A DNA stretch of 40,144 nt from Prevotellaceae bacterium (GTDB lineage: Bacteria; Bacteroidota; Bacteroidia; Bacteroidales; Bacteroidaceae), in the NCBI GenBank assembly GCA_028723455.1, contig JAQYEW010000061.1:1-40144 (forward strand), in the 5' to 3' direction. A program made the translations under genes and the position numbers. The notes under the pieces are model-generated. The model saw nothing but the letters and a program-made list of their open reading frames with translations, did not search any database and was not told the origin of the DNA. Below are positions 25,732 to 33,220 of this stretch, piece by piece; the first letter of the stretch is position 1; each line of letters begins with the position of its first letter.

Positions 25732-26736
25732 ATGAAAAAACCACTTTTTATAATTGCCACACTAAGCATGTTCTTTACGCTCAGTGCATGCAAGGGAAGA
25801 CATCGGGCCTCTAATCTGAAGGCCGACACTATTGCCATGGCAGCATGCCCGTCGTTCAACGAACAAAACGCATTCAACGATATTCAAACACAATGTGATT
25901 TCGGCCCTCGTGTGCCTGGAACGCAAGCATGGAAAGACTGCTCGGCATGGATAGAGGAAGAGTTTAAGAAAACAGGATGCGAGGTTAGTATTCAAGAGAC
26001 TACAGTTAAGGTATGGGACGGAAGTACTGTACCTTGCCGCAATATTATTGCTCGGATGAATCCGGAAAACACTGACCGTCTGCTACTATGCGCCCATTGG
26101 GACACACGTCCCTGGGCTGACAATGACGAAAACGAGCAAAAGCACAAGGAACCCATACTTGGAGCAAATGATGGTGCCAGCGGCGTAGCCGTCATGCTGG
26201 AAATTGCAAGACAATTAAAGACACAACCTATTTCTACGGGTGTTGATTTCATTTGCTTCGATGTTGAGGATATGGGCACTCCTCAGTGGGTAAATACAAA
26301 CGAAGACACAAACAACACCTGGTGTCTTGGCTCCACCTATTGGGCACAGCAGGCCGCGAAAGACAATTACCATGCACGCTTTGGCATCCTTTTTGACATG
26401 GTAGGCGGTCGTGGTGCCCAATTCGCCATGGAGGGAATATCACGACACTATGCCGAACCCGTAGTCCAACTGCTTTGGCACACGGCCCATCAATTAGGTT
26501 ATGGCCACTACTTTCCCTTGAAGGACGGAGGCTACGTTACCGACGACCACCTGCCTATTAACCAGATTGTAGGTGTACCCACCCTGGATATTGTACCGCA
26601 TCACGAAGATGGCCCAAGCAGTTTCGGACCCACATGGCATACGGCTAAGGACACACCAGAGAATATTGACTCCAATACGCTCAAGGCTGTGGGACAGAGT
26701 GTTCTACAATTAATTTATAACGATGCAGCTGAATAA
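25732..26736 (+). CDS. Glutaminyl-peptide cyclotransferase, M28 family lipoprotein
   Basis: 334 residues with lipobox Cys20 (FTLSAC). The M28-type fold has CDFGPRVPGTQAW, LLLCAHWDTRPWAD, zinc-ligand Asp in GANDGASGVA, Glu in CFDVEDMG, and His in WHTAKDTPENID, the pattern of animal-type glutaminyl cyclases rather than aminopeptidases. In Porphyromonas and relatives this enzyme converts N-terminal Gln of exported proteins, exposed after signal peptidase I, to pyroglutamate. A membrane-anchored periplasmic enzyme is expected. It is in a compact cluster with the upstream fusion gene and with sufE, 17 bp downstream. Confidence 0.92.
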   Translation: MKKPLFIIATLSMFFTLSACKGRHRASNLKADTIAMAACPSFNEQNAFNDIQTQCDFGPRVPGTQAWKDCSAWIEEEFKKTGCEVSIQETTVKVWDGSTVPCRNIIARMNPENTDRLLLCAHWDTRPWADNDENEQKHKEPILGANDGASGVAVMLEIARQLKTQPISTGVDFICFDVEDMGTPQWVNTNEDTNNTWCLGSTYWAQQAAKDNYHARFGILFDMVGGRGAQFAMEGISRHYAEPVVQLLWHTAHQLGYGHYFPLKDGGYVTDDHLPINQIVGVPTLDIVPHHEDGPSSFGPTWHTAKDTPENIDSNTLKAVGQSVLQLIYNDAAE

Positions 26737-26753
26737 CTAATTAATAAGTATTT

Positions 26754-27179
26754 ATGACAATAAACGAAATACAGGACGAAGTCATTGAAGAATTCATTGA
26801 TTTCGATGATTGGATGGACCGCTACCAACTTCTCATTGATATGGGTAACGAACAGCCTGCCCTTCCCGAAGAATACAAAACAGAACAAAATCTGATTGAC
26901 GGTTGCCAAAGCCGCGTATGGCTACAAGCCGACCTTGTGGACGGCAAGGTGCAGTTCCGTGCAGAGAGCGACGCCCTCATCGTGAAGGGAATTGTTGCGC
27001 TTTTGGTACGCGTCCTGAACAATCAGACACCCCAAGACATCATGGATGCTGACCTGTACTTCATCGAGCAGATAGGCCTACGCGAACACCTTTCCCCCAC
27101 ACGCAGCAATGGACTGTTGGCCATGCTAAAGCAAATGAAGCTCTACGCCCTGGCTTTTAAAACCAAACAGCAGGCATGA
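26754..27179 (+). CDS. sufE: SufE family cysteine desulfurase-associated protein
   Basis: 141 residues, normal for SufE. The sulfur-accepting Cys51 lies in the conserved NLIDGCQSRVWLQA. The family takes persulfide from the desulfurase SufS and passes it to the SufBCD scaffold for iron-sulfur cluster assembly in the cytoplasm. No suf scaffold genes are near. Its stop codon overlaps the dusB start (ATGA), so the two are translationally coupled. Confidence 0.93.
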   Translation: MTINEIQDEVIEEFIDFDDWMDRYQLLIDMGNEQPALPEEYKTEQNLIDGCQSRVWLQADLVDGKVQFRAESDALIVKGIVALLVRVLNNQTPQDIMDADLYFIEQIGLREHLSPTRSNGLLAMLKQMKLYALAFKTKQQA

Positions 27180-28159
27180 AGATCGGTAACCTTCAGCTAC
27201 CCTCTCACAGCGTCCTGCTGGCTCCTATGGAGGATGTTACCGATATCGGTTTCCGTCTTTTATGTCGTCAGTTAGGGGCTGATATGGTATATAGCGAGTT
27301 TGTAGCCAGCGATGCCCTTGTGCGACAGGTTAGCCGCACGATGGATAAACTTGAGGTATGTCCTGACGAGCGACCCGTTGCCATTCAAATATACGGACGT
27401 TTTGTCGACGCCATGCGTGAGGCGGCACAAATCGTCGTAGAGCAAGCAAAGCCCGATGTGCTGGACATCAATTTCGGTTGTCCGGTGAAACGCGTAGCCG
27501 GAAAAGGAGCAGGAGCCGGTATGCTACAAAACATACCGCTCATGCTGGAAATGACAAAAGCCGTTGTTGATGCAGTGCCCGATACGCCAGTAACCGTCAA
27601 AACACGCCTGGGATGGGACCAAGACCATCGCATCATCGTGGATTTGGCAGAGCAACTACAGGACTGCGGAATACAAGCCCTCACCATACACGGCCGCACA
27701 CGTGCGCAAATGTACACGGGAGAGGCCGATTGGACACTCATCGGGAAAGTAAAGGAGAACCCCCGTATGCGCATCCCCATTATCGGTAACGGCGATATCA
27801 CATCCGCCGAGCGTGCCAAGGAGTGCTTCGAGCGCTATGGCGTAGATGCCATTATGGTGGGGCGCGCCAGTTTTGGCCGTCCCTGGATCTTCCGTGAAAT
27901 CAAAAACTATTTGGAGGGAAAAGCCACTGCAATAAGTGTAGAGGAAAAAATGGATATCCTAAAACGTCAGGTAACAACCAGCGTTGAGCGTCTGGACGAA
28001 TACCGTGGCATCCTGCACGTTCGCCGACATTTGGCAGCCACTCCCCTCTTCAAGGGTATCCCAGACTTCCGTGAAACACGCATCCGCCTGCTGCGGGCAG
28101 AGCATGTGGAAGAGATCTTTCACATCATGGACCATGACATCTTGCCTCGCTTGCAATAA
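27176..28159 (+). CDS. dusB: tRNA-dihydrouridine synthase, DusB type
   Basis: 327 residues. An FMN-dependent TIM-barrel enzyme that reduces uridines in the D-loop of tRNA. Family marks are LLAPMEDVTDIGFRLLCRQL, YSEFVASDAL, the catalytic Cys102 in DINFGCPVKRVAGKGAGAG, TVKTRLGWD, IHGRTRAQMYTG and GNGDI, with MVGRASFGRPW near the phosphate-binding site. The GKGAGAGML wording is nearest to DusB. It overlaps sufE by 4 bp and ends the plus-strand cluster; the terminator at 28178-28218 follows. A tRNA gene lies just beyond, which is probably coincidence. Confidence 0.93.
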   Translation: MKIGNLQLPSHSVLLAPMEDVTDIGFRLLCRQLGADMVYSEFVASDALVRQVSRTMDKLEVCPDERPVAIQIYGRFVDAMREAAQIVVEQAKPDVLDINFGCPVKRVAGKGAGAGMLQNIPLMLEMTKAVVDAVPDTPVTVKTRLGWDQDHRIIVDLAEQLQDCGIQALTIHGRTRAQMYTGEADWTLIGKVKENPRMRIPIIGNGDITSAERAKECFERYGVDAIMVGRASFGRPWIFREIKNYLEGKATAISVEEKMDILKRQVTTSVERLDEYRGILHVRRHLAATPLFKGIPDFRETRIRLLRAEHVEEIFHIMDHDILPRLQ

Positions 28160-28177
28160 GCAGGGCTTCCTAAAAAT

Positions 28178-28218
28178 AAAAAAGGCGAAGCCAAATAAAT
28201 TGGTTTCGCCTTTTTTTT
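28178..28218. terminator. Bidirectional terminator between dusB and tRNA-Arg
   Basis: AAAAAAGGCGAAGCCA (28178-28193 region) pairs with TGGTTTCGCCTTTTTT (28201-28216), with one G·U-type mismatch. T runs flank the stem on both strands, so it can end both the dusB transcript and the tRNA transcript. Confidence 0.85.
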
Positions 28219-28219
28219 G

Positions 28220-28293
28220 TGACTCCTGCAGGATTCAAACCTGCAACCTTTTGATCCGTAGTCAAATGCTCTATTCAGTTGAGCTAAGGAGCC
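28220..28293 (-). tRNA. tRNA-Arg (anticodon ACG)
   Basis: The minus-strand 74-nt sequence folds as a cloverleaf. The acceptor arm GGCTCCT pairs with AGGAGTC (one G·U), discriminator A. The D arm contains AGCTCAACTGAATAGAGC. The anticodon stem TTTGA/TCAAA closes loop CTACGGA with anticodon ACG. The T arm is TGCAG GTTTGAATC CTGCA. CCA is not encoded. The A34 is expected to be edited to inosine by TadA to read CGU, CGC and CGA. Confidence 0.95.
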
Positions 28294-28314
28294 ATCCTTC
28301 GTATTAACCGAATG

Positions 28315-28346
28315 CAAAGGTAGTTGTTTTTTGCCGAATGACCAAA
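28315..28346 (-). promoter_or_regulatory. Promoter of tRNA-Arg
   Basis: Minus strand: TTTG (28343-28346), exactly 20 bp, then TACCTTTG (28315-28322). This is a full Bacteroidetes consensus placed about 20 bp before the tRNA 5' end. Confidence 0.8.
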
Positions 28347-28362
28347 CCAACAGCAAAAAAAA

Positions 28363-29274
28363 TTACACCAACCAATAGGCCAACAGCCATATTCCCGGAA
28401 TATTATTACTTGTTAACCAACGTATTAAACGCATCTTAAACCGCAGCAGAAAATTTGCCTTCAGAGACAACTCTTCAGCCTGCTTGCGGCACTTCAATGC
28501 CAATGCAAATGCTGATTCGGCCATGAAACGCCCCTCCAACATGGCATGACGCAGATAAATGGCGGCGAGAAGACGCTTGCCCCCCATACATGTATGGGCA
28601 GCAATCCGCAAGGTTTGCAAACGTTCTTCACCTTTCTGGGCGTAGGAGTTTCCCGTAATACTGTCATCATGTACGTGAATCCGATGATAAGGACGCTCAC
28701 TTATCCACCTGAAACGTGGGCGATGTAGCAAAGCGCGCAGTCCCAGCTCCCAATCGTTCCAAACCAAAGCATGAATGTTCCACCCCCCTATCTTGCGAAG
28801 AAAGGACGTGCGAAATATCATACCTTGCGTGTTAAGATGGGAATAAAAGATCTGCGCCACTGGGTCGCTGCTCACTTTGTACTTCCGAATCTGCGAACGA
28901 TTTTTCAAAAACATACGTGTGGGCACTGCCAACATATCCCAATCATCGTTTAGCATTGGACGGATGTCTGCAAAGAAGTCAGCATCCAACTCGTCGTCAC
29001 TGTCGAAGAAAAATACCCATTCCGACTCAACCGCCGCCAATCCGCGATTGCGGGCTGCTGAGGCACCGGGCATACTTTCTTCCAAAAGTTCCACCTTAAG
29101 CAAAGGATGCTCTTGCGCCCACTGCCTGCAAACGGAAGCAGATCCGTCGGTGGATGCATTGTCCACCAACAGGATCTGCGTAGGTTGTTCTTTGGCAAGC
29201 GCAATGCTTTCCAAAGTTCGCTCAAGCAAAGCCCGGCGATTGTAATAAGGAATGACGAGCGCAATCGTGCTCAT
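28363..29274 (-). CDS. Glycosyltransferase family 2 protein
   Basis: 303 residues from the ATG at 29274. The GT-A fold opens with IALVIPYYNRRALLERTLES, ILLVDNASTDGS, GASAARNRGLA and the DxD-like metal motif FFFDSDDELDADF. The middle part contains NDWELGLRALLHRP, typical of bacterial family 2 enzymes that add sugars to surface glycans. No clear transmembrane helix is seen except weak hydrophobicity at the C-terminus (IPGIWLLAYWLV). The start overlaps the glnS stop as TGATG, so translation is coupled; an in-frame ATG at 29289 lies inside glnS. Donor and acceptor are unknown. Its grouping with a GDP-mannose precursor gene hints at mannose-based glycans. Confidence 0.9.
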   Translation of the reverse strand: MSTIALVIPYYNRRALLERTLESIALAKEQPTQILLVDNASTDGSASVCRQWAQEHPLLKVELLEESMPGASAARNRGLAAVESEWVFFFDSDDELDADFFADIRPMLNDDWDMLAVPTRMFLKNRSQIRKYKVSSDPVAQIFYSHLNTQGMIFRTSFLRKIGGWNIHALVWNDWELGLRALLHRPRFRWISERPYHRIHVHDDSITGNSYAQKGEERLQTLRIAAHTCMGGKRLLAAIYLRHAMLEGRFMAESAFALALKCRKQAEELSLKANFLLRFKMRLIRWLTSNNIPGIWLLAYWLV

Positions 29275-31028
29275 CACTTCTTCTGCCAAGTGTCCTTTAA
29301 GCCGACCGTCTTGTTAAAGACGGGCTGGCCTGGCTTACTATCGGTATCCACATTGAAATAACCAATACGCTGGAATTGCAAATAACTGAGATGAGGCATT
29401 TGTGCGGCAAAAGGCTCTACATAACAGTCAGTCAACACTTTCAGGCTTTCAGGATTAAGCATCTGCTTCATGGCTGTAACAGCATCACACTGTTGTGCCT
29501 CGCGGATAGCCGCCATTTCATCACGAGGATTCTCATCCTTCCAAAGACGTCCATACAAACGGACTTCTGCCTTCACGGCATCCTTGCAGTTAACCCAATG
29601 CAGTGTCTTGCCCTTGATCTTACGGTTCGCTCCAGGCATACCGCTACGCGTCTCGGGGTCGTAAGTGCAGTAGATGGTTGTGATGTTGCCCTCGGCATCC
29701 TTGTCGCAAGGATGCTCTTCGTCGCACTTGATGATATAGGCATTCTTCAGGCGTACTTCCTTGCCGGGAGCCAAACGCATGAATTTCTTTTCCGCTTCCT
29801 CCTGAAAGTCCTCACGCTCAATCCATATCTCGCGGCTGAACTGCACATTGTGTGTTCCGTCCGCTTCGTTCTCGGGATTATTCACAGCCTCCAACTCCTC
29901 TGTCCGGCCTTCGGGGTAGTTCGTCAGAACCACCTTCACGGGATCCAGTACCGCACTTACACGAATGGCACGCGTGTTCAAATCATCACGCACGGCACTT
30001 TCCATGAGCGCCATCTCGTTCAGTGCGTCGTAAGTAGTGTACCCGATCTTGTCGATAAACTTATTGATAGCCTCGGGACTATAGCCACGCCTACGGAAAC
30101 CGCTAATCGTTGGCATACGGGGGTCATCCCAAGCATTTACGATACCCTCGTTCACGAGCGCCAAAAGATTGCGCTTCGAAAGCAGTATATAACTTAGGTT
30201 CAGTTTATTGAACTCTGTCTGACGGGGACGGTTGTCATCCATAGGCGTGGTATCGCCCTTGTACTCCTTCATCCAGTCCACGAAAAGGTCATACAGTGCG
30301 CGATGCTCCACGAATTCCAAGGTACAGAGACTATGTGTTACACCTTCCAAATAGTCGCTCTGGCCATGGGTGAAGTCGTACATGGGATAGGCGTTCCACT
30401 TATCGCCCGTACGCAAATGAGGAATATTCATCACACGGTACATCAAGGGGTCGCGGAAGAGCATATTGGTATGTGCCATATCTATCTTGGCACGCAGCAC
30501 CATTGAGCCGGGAACGGCCTGTCCGCTGTTCATGAACTCGAACAAACGGAGGTTCTCCTCGACGGGACGATCGCGGAAGGGGCTGTTCGTTCCCGCCTTC
30601 GTTGTGGTACCCTTCTGTACTGCAATCTGCTCCGCACTTTGCTCATCAATATAAGCCCTGCCCTGTTTGATCAACCAAACGGCAAAGTCCCAAAGCTCCT
30701 GAAAATAATCACTGGCATAATAAACATTATCCCATTGATAGCCCAGCCACTTGATATCGTGTTCAATACTTTCGATGTATTCCGTTTCCTCCTTCGTGGG
30801 GTTTGTGTCGTCAAAACGCAGGTTGCACGTGCCACCATACTTTTTGGCAACGCCAAAGTCAAGCGCGATGGCCTTGGCATGGCCAATGTGCAGATAGCCG
30901 TTGGGTTCGGGTGGGAAGCGTGTCTGTAACCGACCGCCGTTCTTACCCTCTGCCAAGTCGGCAACAATCTTCTGCTCTATAAAGTTCAGGCTCTTCTTCT
31001 CTACCTTTTCTTCGTTTTGAATTTCCAT
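29274..31028 (-). CDS. glnS: Glutaminyl-tRNA synthetase
   Basis: 584 residues from the ATG at 31028. A class I synthetase with RFPPEPNGYLHIGHAKA (HIGH motif), LRFDDTNPTKE, and LSKRNLLALV as the KMSKS-like loop, followed by the anticodon-binding beta-barrels. GlnS charges tRNA-Gln directly, so the organism does not depend solely on the amidotransferase route. I rejected the in-frame upstream ATG at 31058 because it overlaps the preceding gene and gives a non-conserved leader. The gene lies 26 bp after the manC-type gene and overlaps the glycosyltransferase start. Confidence 0.97.
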   Translation of the reverse strand: MEIQNEEKVEKKSLNFIEQKIVADLAEGKNGGRLQTRFPPEPNGYLHIGHAKAIALDFGVAKKYGGTCNLRFDDTNPTKEETEYIESIEHDIKWLGYQWDNVYYASDYFQELWDFAVWLIKQGRAYIDEQSAEQIAVQKGTTTKAGTNSPFRDRPVEENLRLFEFMNSGQAVPGSMVLRAKIDMAHTNMLFRDPLMYRVMNIPHLRTGDKWNAYPMYDFTHGQSDYLEGVTHSLCTLEFVEHRALYDLFVDWMKEYKGDTTPMDDNRPRQTEFNKLNLSYILLSKRNLLALVNEGIVNAWDDPRMPTISGFRRRGYSPEAINKFIDKIGYTTYDALNEMALMESAVRDDLNTRAIRVSAVLDPVKVVLTNYPEGRTEELEAVNNPENEADGTHNVQFSREIWIEREDFQEEAEKKFMRLAPGKEVRLKNAYIIKCDEEHPCDKDAEGNITTIYCTYDPETRSGMPGANRKIKGKTLHWVNCKDAVKAEVRLYGRLWKDENPRDEMAAIREAQQCDAVTAMKQMLNPESLKVLTDCYVEPFAAQMPHLSYLQFQRIGYFNVDTDSKPGQPVFNKTVGLKDTWQKK

Positions 31029-31054
31029 TATTCTTGTTTTTTTCAAATGACTTA

Positions 31055-32119
31055 TCAATTTCCGCCACTAAAATCCTTGATGCGTTGTTCCTCGCTCAAT
31101 TTACAGATCAGCAGTTGTCCGTCCTTCTCTGCAACGATGTATCCTTCCAAGCCCTGCACGATAACCTTCTTCAACCCAGAGGTATGTATGATGCAATTAC
31201 GGGTTTCGTAGGTATCCACGGGGCCGATGAGCGTATTGCCCGCAGCATCGCTGGGCGTGTTGTCGTGCAGCGAGCCCCAAGTACCCATATCGCTCCAACC
31301 GAAATCCGAGGGATGGCAGAAAATCTCCTCTGCCTTCTCCATTACGGCATAGTCTATGGAAATGCTGGGACAGGTGGGGAATGCCTCGTCCACCTTCTCT
31401 TGCTCCCGTTCGGTAGCCAAGAAAGGCAAGAGGTTTTCAAATATCTCACTGATCTCACGGGCGTAAATGCGCAGGGAATTGACGATGGTGTTTACATTCC
31501 AGATGAAGATACCCGCATTCCAAAGATAGTTGCCTTGCTCCAAATAACGTGTGGCAGTAGCCAGATCCGGCTTCTCACGGAAAGCATCCACCCGCAGAAT
31601 ACTTGGATTGCGGGGCGAGGATGCACTGCGGTCCACCTGAATATAACCATAACCCGTCTCGGGACGTGAGGGCCGGATACCCAGGGTTACTATGCTGTCG
31701 CTCACACTTACGAACTCCAGACAAGAAGCAGCTATGCGGCGAAACTCCACCGTGTCCAACACGAAATGGTCGCTGGGGCTAACTACGATATTCGCCTTAG
31801 GGTCCTGCTTCTTGATACGCCAGCTGGCGTATGCAATACAAGGGGCTGTGTTGCGGCGGCAAGGCTCTAAAAGAATATTGCCCAAGGGAATCTGGGGTAA
31901 CTGCTCATGTACAATGTCGCGATAGTGCCGGCTGGTAACAACCCACACATTCTCGTCGGGCACCAAGCCCTTGAAACGATCCATCGTTAATTGAAGGAGC
32001 GTGCGGCCACAGCCTACGATATCCACAAACTGCTTAGGCATTTGCTGTGTGCTCACCGGCCAAATGCGGCTGCCCACTCCGCCTGCCATAATGACAAGAT
32101 GATTATTCTGTGCTGCCAT
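31055..32119 (-). CDS. manC: Mannose-1-phosphate guanylyltransferase
   Basis: 354 residues. The nucleotidyltransferase signature is MAGGVGSRIWPVS followed by MPKQFVD; other blocks are WVVTSRHYRDIV, PCRRNTAPC, VSPSDHFV, RPETGYGYI and DFGWSDMGTW. It makes GDP-mannose from GTP and mannose-1-phosphate, for capsule, LPS or fucose-containing glycans. Length matches the single-domain GMP enzymes common in Bacteroidetes, without the isomerase domain of long ManC proteins. It is first in the unit with glnS and the glycosyltransferase, behind a consensus promoter. Confidence 0.95.
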   Translation of the reverse strand: MAAQNNHLVIMAGGVGSRIWPVSTQQMPKQFVDIVGCGRTLLQLTMDRFKGLVPDENVWVVTSRHYRDIVHEQLPQIPLGNILLEPCRRNTAPCIAYASWRIKKQDPKANIVVSPSDHFVLDTVEFRRIAASCLEFVSVSDSIVTLGIRPSRPETGYGYIQVDRSASSPRNPSILRVDAFREKPDLATATRYLEQGNYLWNAGIFIWNVNTIVNSLRIYAREISEIFENLLPFLATEREQEKVDEAFPTCPSISIDYAVMEKAEEIFCHPSDFGWSDMGTWGSLHDNTPSDAAGNTLIGPVDTYETRNCIIHTSGLKKVIVQGLEGYIVAEKDGQLLICKLSEEQRIKDFSGGN

Positions 32120-32142
32120 GACGTTTAAATTTACTTAATATA

Positions 32143-32173
32143 CAAAGGTAAAGCAAAACCAAGAAAATACAAA
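32143..32173 (-). promoter_or_regulatory. Promoter of the manC-glnS-glycosyltransferase unit
   Basis: Minus strand: TTTG (32170-32173), 19 bp, TACCTTTG (32143-32150), about 25 bp before the manC start. Full consensus match. Confidence 0.78.
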
Positions 32174-32681
32174 ATTTTACATGCCGCTTTTTCCGCGCAA
32201 GCAAACTAAATATCAAAATGATAGCGAAAAGAGAATTATTATGACATTTTAAAAAACACAAAGTTGGAATTTGTGCTGTTTTTCGTAATCTAAAGACAAT
32301 GTGTGGGATTCAAAGCTATTTTTTTTAGTTGCTAATTTTCAACAACTTAGAAATTTCAGAGGAACCGAATTACGTCTTAAACGCTGAAAACAGCACGCTA
32401 TACTTGAGAAAAAGTTGCGGGAAATCTACTAAAAACACACGTATAGTTCAAACAAACTATCTATATGTTTTCAAAAAACCAATATATATTTTTTGAAAAG
32501 CTCCCGAACAGGGAAAAACGAGTCGTACAAAGGCACTTTTTTCTGCTGGAAGTAAGGAAGAACAAGCAATAAGGGAAAAATCAATTTGACACCATAATGG
32601 CGCAAATAGCAAACAAAATGTCATTTAACATAAGAACACACAAAAGCAAATGAACAAAATACCGTCATCTCTCTTAAATAC
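32174..32681. other. A+T-rich intergenic stretch without a recognised gene
   Basis: No plausible coding frame or structural RNA is recognised on either strand. One A+T hairpin is visible: TTTTCAAAAAA (32468-32478) against TTTTTTGAAAA (32489-32499). Its role is unknown. Confidence 0.5.
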
Positions 32682-32720
32682 AGGCGAGTCGCAAGCAGTC
32701 ATACTGTTTGCGGCTCGCCT
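32682..32720. terminator. Strong hairpin downstream of the small membrane protein gene
   Basis: AGGCGAGTCGCAAGCAG (32682-32698) pairs with CTGTTTGCGGCTCGCCT (32704-32720), with a loop of 5 and two G·U-type or mismatched positions. It lies 12 bp past the minus-strand stop at 32732, in the position of a terminator, though the following T run is weak. Confidence 0.65.
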
Positions 32721-32731
32721 GATGAATTTTA

Positions 32732-32899
32732 CTATAAATAGAAAACAAAGAAGGCTATGGCACAGAGTAGCAAAAAGACTGAAATCTGCACTTTCAAAGC
32801 ATCCCTATCTTTGTTTCTAATAGCCTGAATAATTCTCCAAAGATTAAGACCAAAGGAATATATACAGACAATTAATGCAAATATGCTTGTTGAATTCAT
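32732..32899 (-). CDS. Small two-helix membrane protein, 55 residues
   Basis: The minus-strand frame ATG (32899) to TAG encodes 55 residues. Helix 1 is about residues 4-21 (TSIFALIVCIYSFGLNLW), then a charged loop RNKDRDA, then helix 2 about residues 37-54 (KVQISVFLLLCAIAFFVFY). A perfect TAnnTTTG box (TACCTTTG) lies about 30 bp upstream and a strong hairpin 12 bp downstream, so it looks like a self-contained gene. I recognise no family. Because it is short, the call rests on topology plus flanking signals. Confidence 0.6.
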   Translation of the reverse strand: MNSTSIFALIVCIYSFGLNLWRIIQAIRNKDRDALKVQISVFLLLCAIAFFVFYL

Positions 32900-32928
32900 T
32901 ATACAATTTATTTAACTCATACAATCAA

Positions 32929-32936
32929 CAAAGGTA
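32929..32936 (-). promoter_or_regulatory. -7 box of the small membrane protein gene
   Basis: Minus-strand TACCTTTG is the same -7 sequence as at the tRNA-Arg and manC promoters, about 30 bp before the ATG at 32899. No TTTG -33 is found at 19-21 bp. Confidence 0.5.
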
Positions 32937-33052
32937 ATCGCTGCTATCACCACTCCCACTGGTCCCATGGCTCTTTTTAGAAAGCCAAAATAACAGAGAT
33001 GTCAAAGTAAAACGAGTACATTTTCTTTTAATCCGTTAAAAATGCTATTCAT

Positions 33053-33140
33053 ATTTGGTTGTCCCTAAATAGCCCTTTTGAGCGAGGTGTAATTATCAAA
33101 TGATATCTCGTTCAAAAGGGCTATTTAGGGACGACCAAAT
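33053..33140. repeat. Near-perfect 38-bp inverted repeat (MITE-like or structured RNA)
   Basis: Arms 33053-33090 and 33103-33140 pair over 38 positions with only G·U-type deviations and a 12-nt loop. The core contains CCCTAAATAGCCCTTTTGA and its complement. Outer CCGTTA (33033-33038) and TAACGG (33144-33149) form a further inverted pair. It lies about 80 bp past the TPR gene stop and has no coding capacity. Confidence 0.85.
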
Positions 33141-33220
33141 AACTAACGGGTTATTTAACGTCTAACGATTCGGGGGCTGTTCAGTTAAGTACCCCAATAA
33201 AATACCGTAAATAATACAAC

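Noticed and set aside
28159..28293. Integration (att) site at the 3' end of tRNA-Arg
   Set aside because: The tRNA 3' end abuts a terminator shared with dusB; no integrase or repeated tRNA 3' sequence is visible.
32650..32817. A short plus-strand frame of about 55 codons overlapping the small membrane protein gene
   Set aside because: It passes through the terminator-like hairpin and lacks a promoter or topology; the minus-strand frame is better supported.
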